A stretch of DNA of 64,000 nt from Megamerina dolium (Eukaryota; Arthropoda; Insecta; Diptera; Megamerinidae), in assembly GCA_963854835.1 (NCBI GenBank), contig OY978525.1, positions 18,136,309-18,200,308 on the forward strand. Direction: 5' to 3'. The notes under the pieces are model-generated. The model made no database searches, was not told where the DNA came from, and saw only the letters and a program-made list of their open reading frames with translations. Positions 1 to 13,630 of the stretch are shown here, piece after piece. The first letter of the stretch is position 1. Every line of letters starts with the position of its first letter. A program made the translations under genes and the position numbers.

Positions 1-2871
1 TTTCAGACGCAGCCGCGGTCAACATGTACATGAAATCTTCTTTAAGCATTGAATTATATAGATTGTTCTATCGACTCAAATAAAGATTTCATACATTTCT
101 ATAAATTTAAAATGATTTTTTTTTAAATCAAATCCGAAGGTTCTTAAAAAATCACCCTGTATTTTGGAATACAATCAATTTTTTCTGGGCGCTCACAATG
201 CATTTCTAGAGTCATTTTTCATTTTTTTATTGAGTTTAAGATGGTCAGCGTATATGTTGATGCGGTCTTTGGGGCTCGTGAAGGATCTAACTATCGAGTT
301 AGGTATTGAATCCCGGCGTCACGAGTTGCTGTGTCAGTTTGATTCTGCCACCATTGGCATTGACGATCTTATAGTTAAAGTATTAGAAATAAATAGTGTT
401 GTATGAAGAATGGTAAATGTGAGCATTTTTTTTTATCCAATTTAAGTTTGATATAAAAATCGAACGTAATATTAGCAATTAGCAATGAGTATAAGAATAT
501 CTATATGATATCTGAAAAATATATTTTTTTTCCAATACCTTATTGATATCATGAAACAAATGCTTATTTTAAAATAATTCCCCTACTATGGGAAGCTTAT
601 ATCAAATCTCCAAAATCAAAATATTCACAAATGCAATTTTGGTATCAAATTACATCATCTAACATTTTATTAATAATTTTTGTTGAAATTATTTTAAAAA
701 CATACATGAAATTTCTTTTCTGTATGTAAAATAGCTTATTTTCTTAAGAAACTTATAAATTTTGTAATTTTACATTTTAAGTATATCACTTAACAAGCAT
801 TATTTACATACGATTTTATTTTCATTGTTGTGGTTTGTTTGATTATTGCATAATACTTTTGACTTTTCTTGTATCGGTAAGTGCGCTCATACATAGCAAG
901 CTTTATATTTCGATAGAAGTTTATTGCTTCATTTGTATTTGATTGTTGCTACAACTAGCTTGTAATTTCCCCTTAATTGTTCGCACATTACAAAAGTAGA
1001 TTTTGTCTTAAACTTTATGGCTTCTTATATAATAGTTCTAAATTGGTATTTCCTATCGATTGCATATAATTCATTCAAAATGTACACAAGTATACCTATA
1101 GGTATATATTGTATGATACATATATGTATATTTATAGTTTGCTAATCTGTGTAAGATAGTAAGAAGACTTCTTGTAATAGCTGCACACATTATTTTATTT
1201 ACATGTTAGTTGTGGTAATTACTTTCATAGATGATGATAAACTTGAACATCATGGAGTGCCATTGTGTGCCAAATTGTTTACAACTCTACAACAAGTTTT
1301 CTCTAATAATATAAATTAAATCATTATTGGCATTGTATGAACATTGTCGGTTGCTAGTTTACAAATTGACACAAATAAAATTAGTAGAATTTTATGAGGA
1401 AGGCTTTTAACATATTTATCCGTAAATAGGGAAAATTTTACTAATCGAAAATAATTTATTTTAATCACTTATTTCTGTTGTGGTTTTACAAAATTTAATA
1501 AAATAATGTTCTTAAGAATACATCATAGATTGGTAATAGATTTTCTACATAGTCAGATAGAAAGTCAAATCAAGTGTCAGTCGTTTAAGTCTACTGGACT
1601 TCTTTAAATAACTATATACATAATACTGTTGATTATCTTTATCATATACCTTTGACTTTCACTTCAATCATCTTACATATACTTACCAAAAATTCTTAAT
1701 AGTTGTAAGCTCTTTACAATTGAATTTTTTACAATATTATTTGGCTTTATAATTTTTAATCGAAACTGTGTAATAATTTTGTTTATTATTTCCAAATGGG
1801 CCTTATTGTATAATAAATGGCCTTTATAATGTCAAAAGATACCCATTGAATCATAACAATTCTAATAAAAATAACTTTTTTTTTACCATATTTACAGTAA
1901 AAGAAGTATGTCTATTAAAATATTAATATCCTATCATTTACAATTTATTTCACCTAACATAATAGAACATACTTCTTTTTTGGTCAACCATTCAATCGAG
2001 CTGGGACTATTTTTAAAATGTGTTATGGCTATTGTCATCAACAAAGCAAAAAAAAAAACAAAAACAAAAAAAAAGGATGAAAATGTGCAAAAAAATAATT
2101 TCGATATTATGAAAACAACCTAAAACCATAATAGAAAAAATATATTATATATAAGCAATATTGTTCATGAAGTTGAAAAGCAATTATCATGTTCATTTTC
2201 ACAATTACCCTTCGAAAAGGCAATATTTACTTTACAAAAAAACAAAAAAAAAAAAAAAAGAATTAAAAGAATGAGGTTAAAAATAAAATGAAATTTATTA
2301 ATAGGTTTAACCAATAAAAAAATATAAGAGAAATGAGTGAAAATGTCCAATATCAGAGAAAGTATGGTATCGTATTTAGTATTCGGCGAAAGGGGAACAA
2401 ATATAGAATAAAGAACATTGCTGCATCATCAGCACATCAGCTACACATTAAACTTGCATCCATTATAAAGAAGATGAAAATATTTTACATCAAACATTGA
2501 TTGGTAACATAATGCAACAGTCTGATGTGGGAGACACTGAAGGTGCTGGTTGTCCGCATAAAGACACTACTGGTCAAAGTGTCAGCTTTTTTGGGCAAAG
2601 AAAATGAATTGTTAAATATAATATAATTACTGCCGTTGTTCTGTTAATTTCAATTTCAATTTAGCCAACCAGAAACGGGGAAATATTATGCATTCGATAA
2701 ACATAATATATCGTAATTCTTATAAATGAACTAAGTAAAAGAAGGGCAAGGTTTCTTTTAGTTGGACATCTTCACCAGAAATGTCAAAATAGTAGTCATT
2801 TACAATACTATTGTTGTAGATGGTTTGAGCTGCAATATTTTATTTTATCTCCCTGTGTCAAACCTATTACA
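1..2871. other. No gene recognised
   Basis: AT-rich DNA. A somewhat GC-richer patch at about 180-410 holds an 80-codon open stretch without an ATG start (RSLGLVKDLTIELG, QFDSATIGIDDLIVKVLE); it looks like an old element remnant, but I do not recognise it. 2380-2620 is another less AT-rich patch without coding signal. Confidence 0.5.
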
Positions 2872-2873
2872 TA

Positions 2874-3427
2874 CGAGGGCGGTCCCAGAACTACCCGACC
2901 TAACAAAGAAAACACAACAAATTATGGAAATTTTTTCTTTATTTCTCAACATAATCTCCTTCTAGCTCTTTTCACAGTGGTATTATATAGCTTTGATACC
3001 CTGTTTATTTCTGTGAAACCTCGCCAAACACTCTATAGAAACATCTTCAAGACGTTGGTTTTGTTCTATTGTGAGCAATCGCGGCACCCATCTTGCACAC
3101 AACTTTTTCATCTCCATATTTTCGGTCAATATACGATGTATAGCATTATTTCACCTAGCTCACTCATCTTCAGCCGGCGATCATCCAATACCAATTTGTG
3201 GATTATCTTAACCGTTTCTGGCGTGGCCACCTCAATTGGGTGACCACTACGGTGTTCGTCTTGGCAGCTCGTGCGACCTCGTTTAAACTCTGCCATCCAA
3301 TATTTTATGGTCGTACACAAAGTAGCAGATTTCCCCAGAGTAGAATCTAATTCGGCTTTAATATTCGTTGGACTGAGACCATTCAAATGAAAGTATTGAA
3401 TTACATAATAGTGACCAATTTTTCCAT
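2874..3427 (-). mobile_element. Mariner transposon remnant, internally deleted, 5' end missing
   Basis: The left end at 2874, after a TA, carries a mariner terminal repeat (GGTCCCAGAACTACCCGACC) nearly identical to the right end of the copy at 46670-47843. The minus strand encodes the transposase helix-turn-helix half (SPTNIKAELDST, then RSGHPIEVATPETVK) and then jumps near 3000 from the FHRNK region straight to the last codons before the 3' UTR. The whole catalytic part is gone. The first Met would be at 3427 but a stop follows within nine codons, and no 5' terminal repeat is present beyond it, so the 5' boundary is approximate. Confidence 0.85.
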
Positions 3428-3429
3428 GT

Positions 3430-4972
3430 TTACAAATTCACTGAGGTCGTTAACTTTCGATGGCTCCAAAAAAAATACTAAACAACGTGGAGCTTGGAAA
3501 CTTAAAACATATGTATGATTTTCTTCATAAATTTATTTATTTATTATTATTTATAGCCTGCACCAAAGCTCAATGGTACATATATTTTTAAACAAAAAGA
3601 AATTGTTTTCAAATTCAAATCACCACAATTTACTTAATATTTCCTCTAGAATAACCACATTTCTTAGGTGGATAAATATTATTAAAAGTAATGATACATA
3701 ATGTAGGTGATCCATTACACACTACTTTACATACACAACTTTAACATTTGTATACGCAGAAGTTAGCCTAAGTAAAACTTTAAAAGAAACTAGCATATTT
3801 TAAATGTTTCAAATTATACCATAAAATCCATTCGCCTATTCTTTATAGATCTCTCACATACATTGCAAAGTGCAGGACACAAAATAAACCTACATGGACT
3901 GACCGTAATGCCATTTTTTTTAAATGAAATTATATTGAAGAAAAAATATTACATATATTACGAGTATAACTTAATTGTATTATGCTTCTATATGAATTTT
4001 ATATCTGCTAATCTACGTCAAAAAAAAAAAATGAAGAATAACATAATTATTTGCCCTATAGTTTAATGGATTTAATCTATTGTCTTGTAAATTCCCTTAG
4101 TCTGTATTACGAATATAAACTTCAATATACCTACTCGTCGATCTATTGTTTAACGCTCTCTTTTTTGCCGCATACCACACACACATTCACTAAAACAATT
4201 AATATACAAAAGCATGCATATAGGCATCAATTCTATTGAATTTCTTAACAAATAAACAAACAAAAATAATAATAATACTTCAAGCTTTTTTTTAGATATT
4301 TAGGTAGCCCTATCTATCTACACATCTTAATACATACATCATATAGTACCTACTATTTGTAGTATTATAAATGTATAGTGGTTGCTGTTGTAACTTCTTT
4401 TATTTTATATATTGAGCTGCTTGTATTTGAATTTTTTTATATACAACAATTTTGCTTCAATAATATAATAATATTTTTTTTTCCAAATATTTTTTTTTCT
4501 CTTCTTTTTTTTTGTAGGCCCACATTTATCAATAAATAAAATAAAGTTCTCTGACCCTTTCTGAAGGTACGTAATCGTTTATATTCTTTGTGCATTATTT
4601 TTATTCTTCTTTTATTTGGAGATTTTAATTAATTCTTGATTTTAATTATTTTGTTTATATATATTTACGTATTTTAATAGGTTCGTATAAAGTTTGTACG
4701 TATGAGTTGGTAAATGTCTAGTATATTTATGTAATCATATATTGTTTGCTTAACTGATATATGTAAATATGTATATGCCCATAAATTCTTATACAGTTTT
4801 ATTGCATTCTTTATTATAAATATAATTTGCCATTATTAGTACAAATTAGGCACCGCATTATTGAATTAATTTATATAAGTACATAGAGATATTAAATAAA
4901 ATAACTGTATGTAATTAAAAATATGAAAAGCTTATATACCCATTTTTTTAATAATTTTAATTTTCATGACAC
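3430..4972. other. No gene recognised
   Basis: AT-rich, with poly-A/T runs. No ORF of interest and no terminal repeats seen. Confidence 0.5.
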
Positions 4973-6295
4973 ATACTTACTTATTTACTTATGTGGCCAT
5001 AACAACCGAATATCGATTTAAGCCGAATACAATATGCTTTGCCAGCCATCTCTGTTCTTCACTAGCTGGCGCCTGTTAGAAATTCCAAGCGCAGTCAGGT
5101 TCTCCAGTACTTGGTCTTTCTACCGGAGTTTAGGTCTTCCTCTTTTGCGTCGTTCTCCAACGGGTTCCGAATATAACACCTTCTTAGCTGGAGCGTTTTC
5201 TTCCATTCGCTCGACATGACCTAGCCAGCGCAGCCGCTGGATTTTGATGAGCTTTACTATGTCAATATCGGCATACAGCTCATACAGCTCATGGTTGTAC
5301 CTTATTCGGTACTCGCCACTAACGCAAATACGTCCAAAGATCTTGCGTAGGACTTTTTTCTCGAAAACTCCAAGCATTCGCTCATCCGAGGTGGAAATTG
5401 TCCAGGCTTCAGCGCCATATGTTAGGACAGGCATGATGAGAGACTTGTAGAGTGTAGTTTTCGTTCTTCGAGAGAGGGCTCGACTTCTCAATTGCTTACT
5501 CAGCCCAAAATAACACCTGTTAGCAAGAGTTATCCTACGCATGATCTCCAAGCTGACGTCATTACTGCTGTTAATGCTGGTTCCAAGATAGACAAAGTCC
5601 CTTACTACTTCAAAAGCGTAGTTGTCAACAGTGACGTGCTGTCCAAGACGCCGGGACTCTTTGTTTGTTGACACTAGATACTTCGTCTTGCCCTCGTTCA
5701 CCGTGAAACCCATTCGACGCGACTCTCTTTCCAACTCTAAGAATGCTGCACTGACTGCTCGCGTGTTCATGCCGATTATGTCAATATCGTCGTCATACGC
5801 TAACAGCATGACACTTTTGTTGAAGATAGTGCCATTATGTCGTAGATAAGCAGCTCGTATTATTTTCTCCATAATAAGATTGAAGAAATCGCACGATAAC
5901 GTGTCCGAAACCCCGTTCGGTATTAAACGGTGCGGAGAGGTCCTTCCCAATTTTCACTGCACAACGGAAGTTATGCAGTGTCGTTCTACAAAGTCTAATG
6001 AGCTTTGCAGGAGTACCGAACTCAGACAGCGGCTTTATAATCAACAAATAGGTGGTGTGTGTTGATCTGTTTTTCTTGGGTCTTCTCCAGGATTTGGCGC
6101 AGTGTGAAAATTCGGTCTATGGTAGATTTACCAGGTCTGAAGCCACACTGATAAGGTCCAATCAGGTTGTTAAGCATGGGCTTCAATCTGTCACACAATA
6201 CGCTCGATAGGACCTTGTATGCGATGCTCAGGAGACTTATTCTACGGTAGTTGGCGCAAATTATGGGGTCTCCTTTGTTATTATTACACATACTA
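4973..6295 (-). mobile_element. 5'-truncated non-LTR retrotransposon (RTE-like LINE?)
   Basis: On the minus strand this encodes the C-terminal part of a LINE polyprotein. Reverse-transcriptase motifs appear in order: GFRPGKSTI, then motif A (LFVDYKAA), then motif C read as AYDDDIDII. The A of the usual Y-A-D-D box is replaced by D, while the two catalytic Asp remain. A conserved C-terminal region (YGAEAWT, LRWLGHVERM, RGRP) follows. The 3' end runs into a short AAGT-type tetranucleotide tail at 4973-4991, as is typical of RTE-clade elements. The 5' end stops abruptly inside the finger region, as expected from incomplete reverse transcription. The clade assignment is tentative. Confidence 0.8.
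5120..6295 (-). pseudogene. Reverse transcriptase pseudogene of the LINE
   Basis: Coding signal falls in three frames, so at least two frameshifts separate them: about 6295-6022 (fingers to motif A), about 6020-5905 (SEFGTPAKLIRLCRTTL to FNTERGF), and about 5905-5120 (DTLSCDFFNLIMEKII to the stop). The last block is a clean open frame of about 260 codons. No 5' ORF or endonuclease is present. It cannot encode a working polyprotein. Confidence 0.8.
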
Positions 6296-6329
6296 TGAAA
6301 TGTAATTTTAGGAAATAGAAATGCCAATT

Positions 6330-9308
6330 GTTATAGTTAAATAGTAGTTATAAGAAATTAAAAAAATGTAGAAATATTTTTAAGGATATTATATTTAATT
6401 TTAAAGTAACTTCATATCGTGTACCTCTATATGAGCTACATATATATTATTAAATTATAAATTCCATAGACTTATTCAATTTATTTAAATCACAAAATCA
6501 CAATAGAATATATTTCTAATTGCTAGTACTCTATGTATAAGAGTATGTATTGTATATAAATTTCAAGTATTTACATCATTAAGCTTCCACATTTCCACTT
6601 TGCATGATTATCATTGCTATTGTCACAGTTGTTGTGGTTGTCGCAGACTCGTCTTATACTTACTCTTCTATAATTGCACTTATGTATATATGCATATGTA
6701 TATACTTAAGCATTTATTTTATAGGTTACTTTGTCTGGCAAACAAATTCTTGAGTTTTGTTGAAAACTTCTTAGGTGTCTACATACAGTATCTACTGTAT
6801 ATGTAGTTACTTATACATACACTATTCGTAAAGTGAATAAATACAGGTTCATTATATCCAGTGCCGGATTAAGGGGTATTCGAAGTGTATTCAGAAACAG
6901 AATGCCAGACAATGATAGATATGGTTCTGGACAGATACGGATTCATTATATTCAGAAGTAGGATGCCAGACGGAAGGAAGGTGGAAGGGGCGGCTTGAGG
7001 CGCTGATCTAATAAAAGATTTTAAGACGGAGATAGACGTTGATGATAAAATGGACAGAATTTTGCTAAATTTTAAATAATAATTTATCACAGTTATACGA
7101 AAAAAAAAAAATGTATTGCACAGTAGATGAGGTAAATATTTGGGGTCGCTAAAAAATGCAGGTTTTGATCATATTGAAAGTATATCAATTTTGTAGGGAG
7201 CTCCATTAAGGAGTGGATGTAGGAAATAGACAGCTTATATGTGAGAAATATGTTGGGAAAGAAGAAATAATGGGATAGAGTAATACATTTTACTGCTCTG
7301 GGGGCGATTTCTGGGCATGTATGGTCCTTTTTTATGGACTTTAAGTTGATGTTAAAATCAGTTTAAAGTAAAATATCCCGAAGAAGTAAAGATAGAAAAG
7401 AAGTATATTTAGCAGAAATATCAAGAAGTTAAAAAAAAATGAGAGTCCTTTAAATATTTTGAACATCTTGAAGGACTCTGGAAGCGGTGGAAGTAAAATT
7501 TATAAAAAATGTGAAATCTGTAGAGAAATCCTTCTAAGGAATTCAGATAGCTGTATTAAGTATGTTCAGTAAAAATATTCAAGACAAAATATTACAACGG
7601 CGGTCGGTCATGCATTTCATCTCTCTATGGGCAATGATGGTTACTTGGATGAATATTTCTGTTATAATCACTTTTTTTTAAGTTAGCGCCTAAATGCGAT
7701 CTGATCGAGTAAAATCAACCGCAGATTCAAATTCATCAACATAAAATATGCATAGAATTGTTCACTTTATCCTTTGGACCATCACTTTTTATTTTTTCGA
7801 GTGGCGGTTTAATTCATTTTTAACGATGAATTAATTTCAAATTAAGATAAGTTCATATTAGGTTGCAAATTTAATATTTTTAAGAAATTACACAATGTAA
7901 GCAGATATAGGGTTACAGCCCATTATAAAAAATAAAAAAATTACTAAGGGATAGAATCACTGTCTCGACTGTTTTTAGCTGTAGAGCGCGCGAAACACTT
8001 AAGCAGTTAATTGTAGTCCTTTCGGGCCCAAAAATACTAAAAGAGGTCACTCAAACTCCATACCTGATTTTATTCTACTCAATTATGCCTCTGAATTCAC
8101 TCAAATGGTCAGTAGTGTATATCATCTTTCCTATAGGTATAGTTAAACATACTTATACCATATAGAGTCTACAGCTGGTAGTGCTGCTTTGGAACCATAC
8201 CAATTCATTGCTATTAAATATTGTTGTTGGTTTTGTTTGATGGTGAGACGAAAAGCGGATGTTGATGGTCTACTTGGTTAGTCTCTATGTGAAAGTTATG
8301 CAAAATATTTGTATAACCAAAATGTAAATGAGTATGGGGCTGTATGTTTTGACTCTCTTTTTTTATGCCTTTTACATATGTATTTTGCAGTTTCAGTGCA
8401 TTTTCATTTTTATGTCGACTTCTGTCTTTATTCCCCTATGTGCATGTATATGTCTATATAGGTTTCTAGTCATTTGTGAATATACTACTTATACATACAT
8501 ATGTATGTTGAAATGCCGACAGAGACACTTTTGGAATATAAGTGTTATGATGTATATGTGGGAGTAAATGCATGGACATATGTACTTTTACCTATGTATC
8601 TGGATATATGCTTATACTGAAAGGTGTATCTACAGTACGTTCTCTACTACTTCCACGAGTCTCCTACTTCTTCCTCTCTCTTTCTCTGTGGATCTCTATA
8701 TAAGAATGTATCTCTGTCCGTATGTAGTGCATATAGATCAACAACGATAGTAGGTTGGTTTTTGCTTAATTTCCTTGGTTTTATTTAATTTGTACTATCT
8801 AATATACAGACGTACATATCGTGTATACGTAACATTTATTTCCATGCATATATTAGATACGAGTAGTTTTTCTTTTTTATTTTTTTTTGAATATATTAAA
8901 TGCAGATTTTATAAAGTCAAGATACACAGGTTTAGTATATACATAACATTAGATGAATATGAACTTAAGTGAGCGATTTATTTATGATGCAAATTGGACT
9001 ATGACATACATATATATTCATACATTTGCATATACTGATAAAGATATATGTAGATACAAGAATTATTTTATATACATATATATATATATATATAAGCTTA
9101 TTTTAAATAATTCATATTTTTTCTGGTACATTTCACAAGGTCTGAAAGTAAAAATTCAACACAAAGACTTGAAATAAATTTTTTATTTACTAATACAATG
9201 CATATTTGACTATTATGAAATTTATGTTTATGAGAGTTTACTGCACTTTTGAGGAGCATTTTTTATTTTGTACTTTTATGAAAGGGTGTAGGAAAGAATT
9301 AGTCATCC
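6330..9308. other. No gene recognised
   Basis: A TE-like patch at about 6860-7080 begins CAGTGCCGGATTAAGGGG, a hAT-type end, but no matching right end was found. The rest is AT-rich with TACATA-type simple repeats. Confidence 0.45.
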
Positions 9309-9410
9309 CTTCCATAGGTTATGCTTAGGTTAGGTTAGTGTGGGCACCTCTCTCAATGAGTGAGTTGACCCAGGCCACAAGAAGGCCCTCGGTGATACCA
9401 TGTGGATGAT
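9309..9410 (-). repeat. Possible LINE 3' end with (CCTAA)n tail
   Basis: On the minus strand a short non-AT-rich segment (gtatcaccgagggccttcttg..) runs into TAACCTAACCTAAG. A similar arrangement is seen at 63478-63560 on the plus strand. Non-LTR elements commonly end in such short tandem repeats. No coding signal remains. Confidence 0.3.
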
Positions 9411-10139
9411 ATTTATGCTCCTTACTATGTTGTATAAACCTGGTCTCTCGATATAATTACGAATATTAAGCAGGAGTCTTCGCTTTCAAAAACTAGCATT
9501 TCTAATATTAATTTTGGCGAAGATGGGACATCAATATATTCTAAATTCCTTAACCGATAACTGAAATCACTGTAGAATATTGTGAAGAATTTTGTAGATG
9601 AAGAAATGATTGTACTTTTTACCACATTTTTAGATGGCCATTATATGCTATGATGAGATAAATTAAACCATAGCCTAGTGAAATATGCGAGCTTTATTTT
9701 GCAAAGTCAGCTACCATTTGAAAAAAGTTGTCGAGGTATAAGACTACGATATATGCCTTAGAAACTGTCATTGAAAATGTTGCTAAATTGGTAGAACAAT
9801 AAAATAAAATATTGGAAATTTCGGAATCACTCTTCTTTACTTGGTCAGTTAAATGATGGTTAGTTCACGAAACCATTAAATGTTAACAAAATTGGACCAA
9901 TGATAAATTGATCGAATGTGATAAAATATGAACCAAATTAGACCATCAGTATAATGATATTACTGCGTAAATATATCTTTCTCTATTCCAAATTAAGCAA
10001 TTCTCTAATTAGCCATTGTTTGAGGAAAATGAAGCGTTTTTTTTAAATTTATTTTAAGACTTTATTTGACATAGTTCTAATTTGGATGAAATAAGCAGTG
10101 TTTTGCTTTGAAATGTAACATCATAATATCGTTCTCATA

Positions 10140-10630
10140 GAAGCTCTGCTACATCTTCCGTGACCAATTGCGTATAGTAGAGTTCCAAATTTAGAATATG
10201 GTCATATGGAACCAGCTCATTGTGAATAGTTTCTTTCCAGCTCCACCATATGCACAATAGAACTTGCCTGATCATTAGTTCTGGCTTGGTCACAGTTTGA
10301 GTCACTTCTCCACGCTCCGACCAAAATTACAACATTGCCATGATTCCTCATTTCTTATTCTCAAACATTATCCTCTTCATAAATGGGTTAAATTCGGTAC
10401 ATTTGCTTAATGCTGTTGAAAATTTGATTCATGTTTTGCATTACTTCGTATGGCACCCATATATCGAGCTTCTTTTGGAATTCAACTTTATGGAGGTGGT
10501 TTAAATCTCTTGTGATCAATTTTTAGCTCCTATGCGATGTTACGATTGCTAGCATGTCAATTTAATTCAATCATTTCCAGGATTTTATCCACATTTTTGA
10601 CGTTGGCCCAACCTGTGTGAGAACGAATCC
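10140..10630 (-). mobile_element. Decayed mariner transposase remnant (SETMAR-like)
   Basis: Reading the minus strand, one stretch gives LLCIWWSWKETIHNEL followed by VPYDHILNLELYYTQL, matching the segment of mariner transposases just before the second catalytic Asp. Near 10620-10560 the same strand reads GWANVKNVDKILEMIELN, resembling the HTH region. Stops and frameshifts interrupt everything between. No terminal repeats were found, so the limits are approximate. Confidence 0.6.
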
Positions 10631-10639
10631 AAAATTATG

Positions 10640-12889
10640 TCAAATTAACAATAAAAACCATTCATAAATTGATTCGCCTGGCTTGTATTGTCTCTTTTAT
10701 CAAACCAAAATTTAAAATTTTTCTATACCCTATAACTTACAACTGAAAAGACCAATGCCAAAATTTAAATCAATTTTTTTCTGCATAAAATATCACTTTT
10801 TCAAAGACCAAAGAGCCTGAATTTGCTCGATCGATATATCAATCGATATACCATTACAGCCTTCTAGAGAAGAAGAAATGGGGTTTCTTTTCCTCAATTT
10901 GATACAGTTTGATGAATGAAATCGATTCAATATAATTAAAATGGTTATGATTCCTGTAATAGGTATCTGTTAGTAAGTTTATTATTCTTTGAATTCAATA
11001 TTGTTACCAATCATGTTCATACCTACACCCAAACTTCTTTACTTCATGTCCGAAAATGATCATATTTGTTATTGAGAAAAAATATATAATTTTTGTGGAA
11101 ATTTTTGTTTCCTTTTTTTACATCACATCATCTTAATGTTTTTACAAACTCTACGAACCTTTATTCTAATTGTCATTTTTTATATGTGAATTCACAATTA
11201 ATAGCAGCTTGCAGCTTGGCCTCCATTACCTTAGAAAGTAGGTAAAACATATTTGAGAAATGTTTTGAAAATTATTTTCATATGCTAATAAGTACTCATA
11301 TTAAAATTAATTGCTCTGCACATTTGCACTTTTGAAAGCAATTATCATCAACATACTTATGCTTTTTCAGACAAGACAGCCTTTTCAATTATTTTTCTCT
11401 ATCTACATATGTTCATGTATACGTACGACTATTTCAATTTAAAACATAATCATTAAGTATCAATGTGTGTAATTGTCAATTTGTAACATAGTTAGCCCGT
11501 ACTTTTCACTGTTGCATTCAAACTATTTACGAGTATGTAGGTGCATATTGGTTTCTCTTTTTTGAATAATTTCTTCAAGTTCTTCTACCTTTGCATAACA
11601 AATAAATAAAATCGAGGAAGATTTATCGTGAGGAAGTGAAGGAAATTGTATGCTTTTGTGTATGCCGGTCAGAAGACGTACTTACTGCTAGAATGGGTTT
11701 TCTTTATTTTATGAGATGTTGCCAACAGCACTATTGCTACAAAGTTGCTACACATATTACATATTTATATCCCTACACATTGAGTATTTACTTTTTTTGG
11801 ATGCACTACAATCATGTTTGTTAAAGAGTACCCTCAGTATTTGAATGTACCTTAATAAAATCGTATACTTTTGTTTACAAATAATAGTTATGCATATGTA
11901 CTCGTTATGCATGTTAAGCTACATAACAAATGAAATAGAGAATTTAGCGTACAAAAATACTAGATATATACCATATTTACCATATAATCATACATATGGT
12001 ATATATGTACATTCTATACATTCATATTGTACTCACTTTGCATACGAAAATTTCTTTCCTATTGTTGTTCTTGTTTTTATGTTTGTTATTGTCAATTTCA
12101 GGTGCTTCTTGAGTTACTTGTGTTCTAGTACATATCATACATCCTCTTGCATAAAAGCAGGGCATGCCATGCCACAAATATCGTACTTGTGTATGTAGGC
12201 ACTCTGATACGTTGGTATTGAAATGCTCTTTTCATTGCATGCTACTCGTACATGCATGTCCCTTTTATTTGTACATATTTATGCTTGTTTCTTCATGATC
12301 TGTTTTTTAGAACATTGTCATTTGTTGTTGTTGTTGTTCTTGTTGTTGTTGCATGTCACATACATATGTACCTAAATATATATATAAATGTATATATGCT
12401 GGCATAACAATGCTGGTTTGTGTTCTAACAGCAACAACAACAACAACATCTGTGGAAGTAGCAGCAGCCAATAATATGAACATCACCAATGACCTGAGTC
12501 TTTTGTACAGAGAGAAAAAAAACAAGACAAACACACACTCAAACATTACGAAAGGAGAAAAGCAGGTTGACAAGTTGACGAGTCCAGCAAGTAGGTAGCA
12601 TAACAATAAAATGCATAAACAGTGCTATTGATTGTTCTTAGTGCAAAAATGGTACAAATCAAAATCAAGAGTATTTGAGAAAATAGTACATGCAACAATT
12701 TATAGTCGGAAGATATTTATGAAGTTATGTATTTGTCATAAAATATATATAAAAGAATATAAGAACTCGTTCCAAAAGATTTTAACACCAAACACCATTG
12801 TCCTGAGGCTCTTAAGCGCGCTTGCGTAACACCACTGTCCCTATCTCACACATAGGTATTTCAATTATAGATTCGTTGGTGAATGGATA
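10640..12889. other. No gene recognised; TTG/CAA tracts
   Basis: A (TTG)n run at 12322-12352 and a (CAA)n run at 12429-12447 are complementary and could pair across an 80-base loop. Otherwise AT-rich without coding signal. Confidence 0.45.
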
Positions 12890-13630
12890 AAATCGAAGGA
12901 AAAAAACTACTACCTCCCATACAAAAGTAAGTAGTTTCCAATAAATTTTTTTACACTTTTTGCAGAAAATATAAAGCTGTTGAACTCAAATTTGGTATAG
13001 AGAGTTATTTATATCACATAATTGACATATTAGAAAATTGACGTAATCGGATGAAAACCACGCCTACCTCCCATACAAAAGTATGTTTATTAATGCTTTT
13101 TTTCACACTTTATACACAAAATTGTAAAGCCCTCAGCCTAAGATTTAGTGCGTGAACTTAATATGATCACATATTGGTTATGTTCGAAAATAGATGTCAA
13201 CGGGAAGAAATTACACCTACCTTCCATACAAATATATGTTGTTGAATGTGTATTTCCACACTTTGTAAGCGAAAGTATGAAGCTATTAAATTAAAACTTG
13301 GCAAAAAATTGTTATTCTAATTACAAAATACATATCTTACAAAATTAGCGTAATCGAATAAAAACGTAATCGTAGCGTAATCGAAGGTAGGCGTACCTTC
13401 CATAAAAAATTTTGTTGTTGAGATTTCACACTTTATGCAGAAAATTCTACTGTTAGCATGCTGAAAATCAGTAAGTACGATTATATTTATAGGTCAAGGG
13501 ACATTTACAAAAATGGGCTAAATCGGATAAAACGCACAGCTACCTCCCTTACAAACATATGCTCCCATATGTAATTTTTTACACTTTGTGCGCTAAAATA
13601 TACGATTATCACGCTGACCATCGGTGTCAA
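12890..13630. repeat. Array of about five ~155-bp diverged repeat units
   Basis: The landmark CCTCCCATACAAAAG or a variant recurs near 12913, 13066, 13217, 13388 and 13541, spaced about 150-170 bases. Between landmarks the same order repeats: a 'cacactttatgc' motif, a 'gaagctrttaaa' motif, an ATAT-rich part, then 'gtaatcggatgaaaaccacgcc'. Units are clearly diverged. Related units occur at 39690-40490 and 49060-49560 in the same orientation. Confidence 0.7.

Noticed and set aside
164..406. 80-codon open stretch at the left edge
   Set aside because: Starts at TTG without an ATG, no recognised domain; kept only as a note in the gene-free entry.
9330..9345. TTAGG telomere-like repeat
   Set aside because: Only two to three units; higher flies lack TTAGG telomeres. 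More likely the tail of a LINE.
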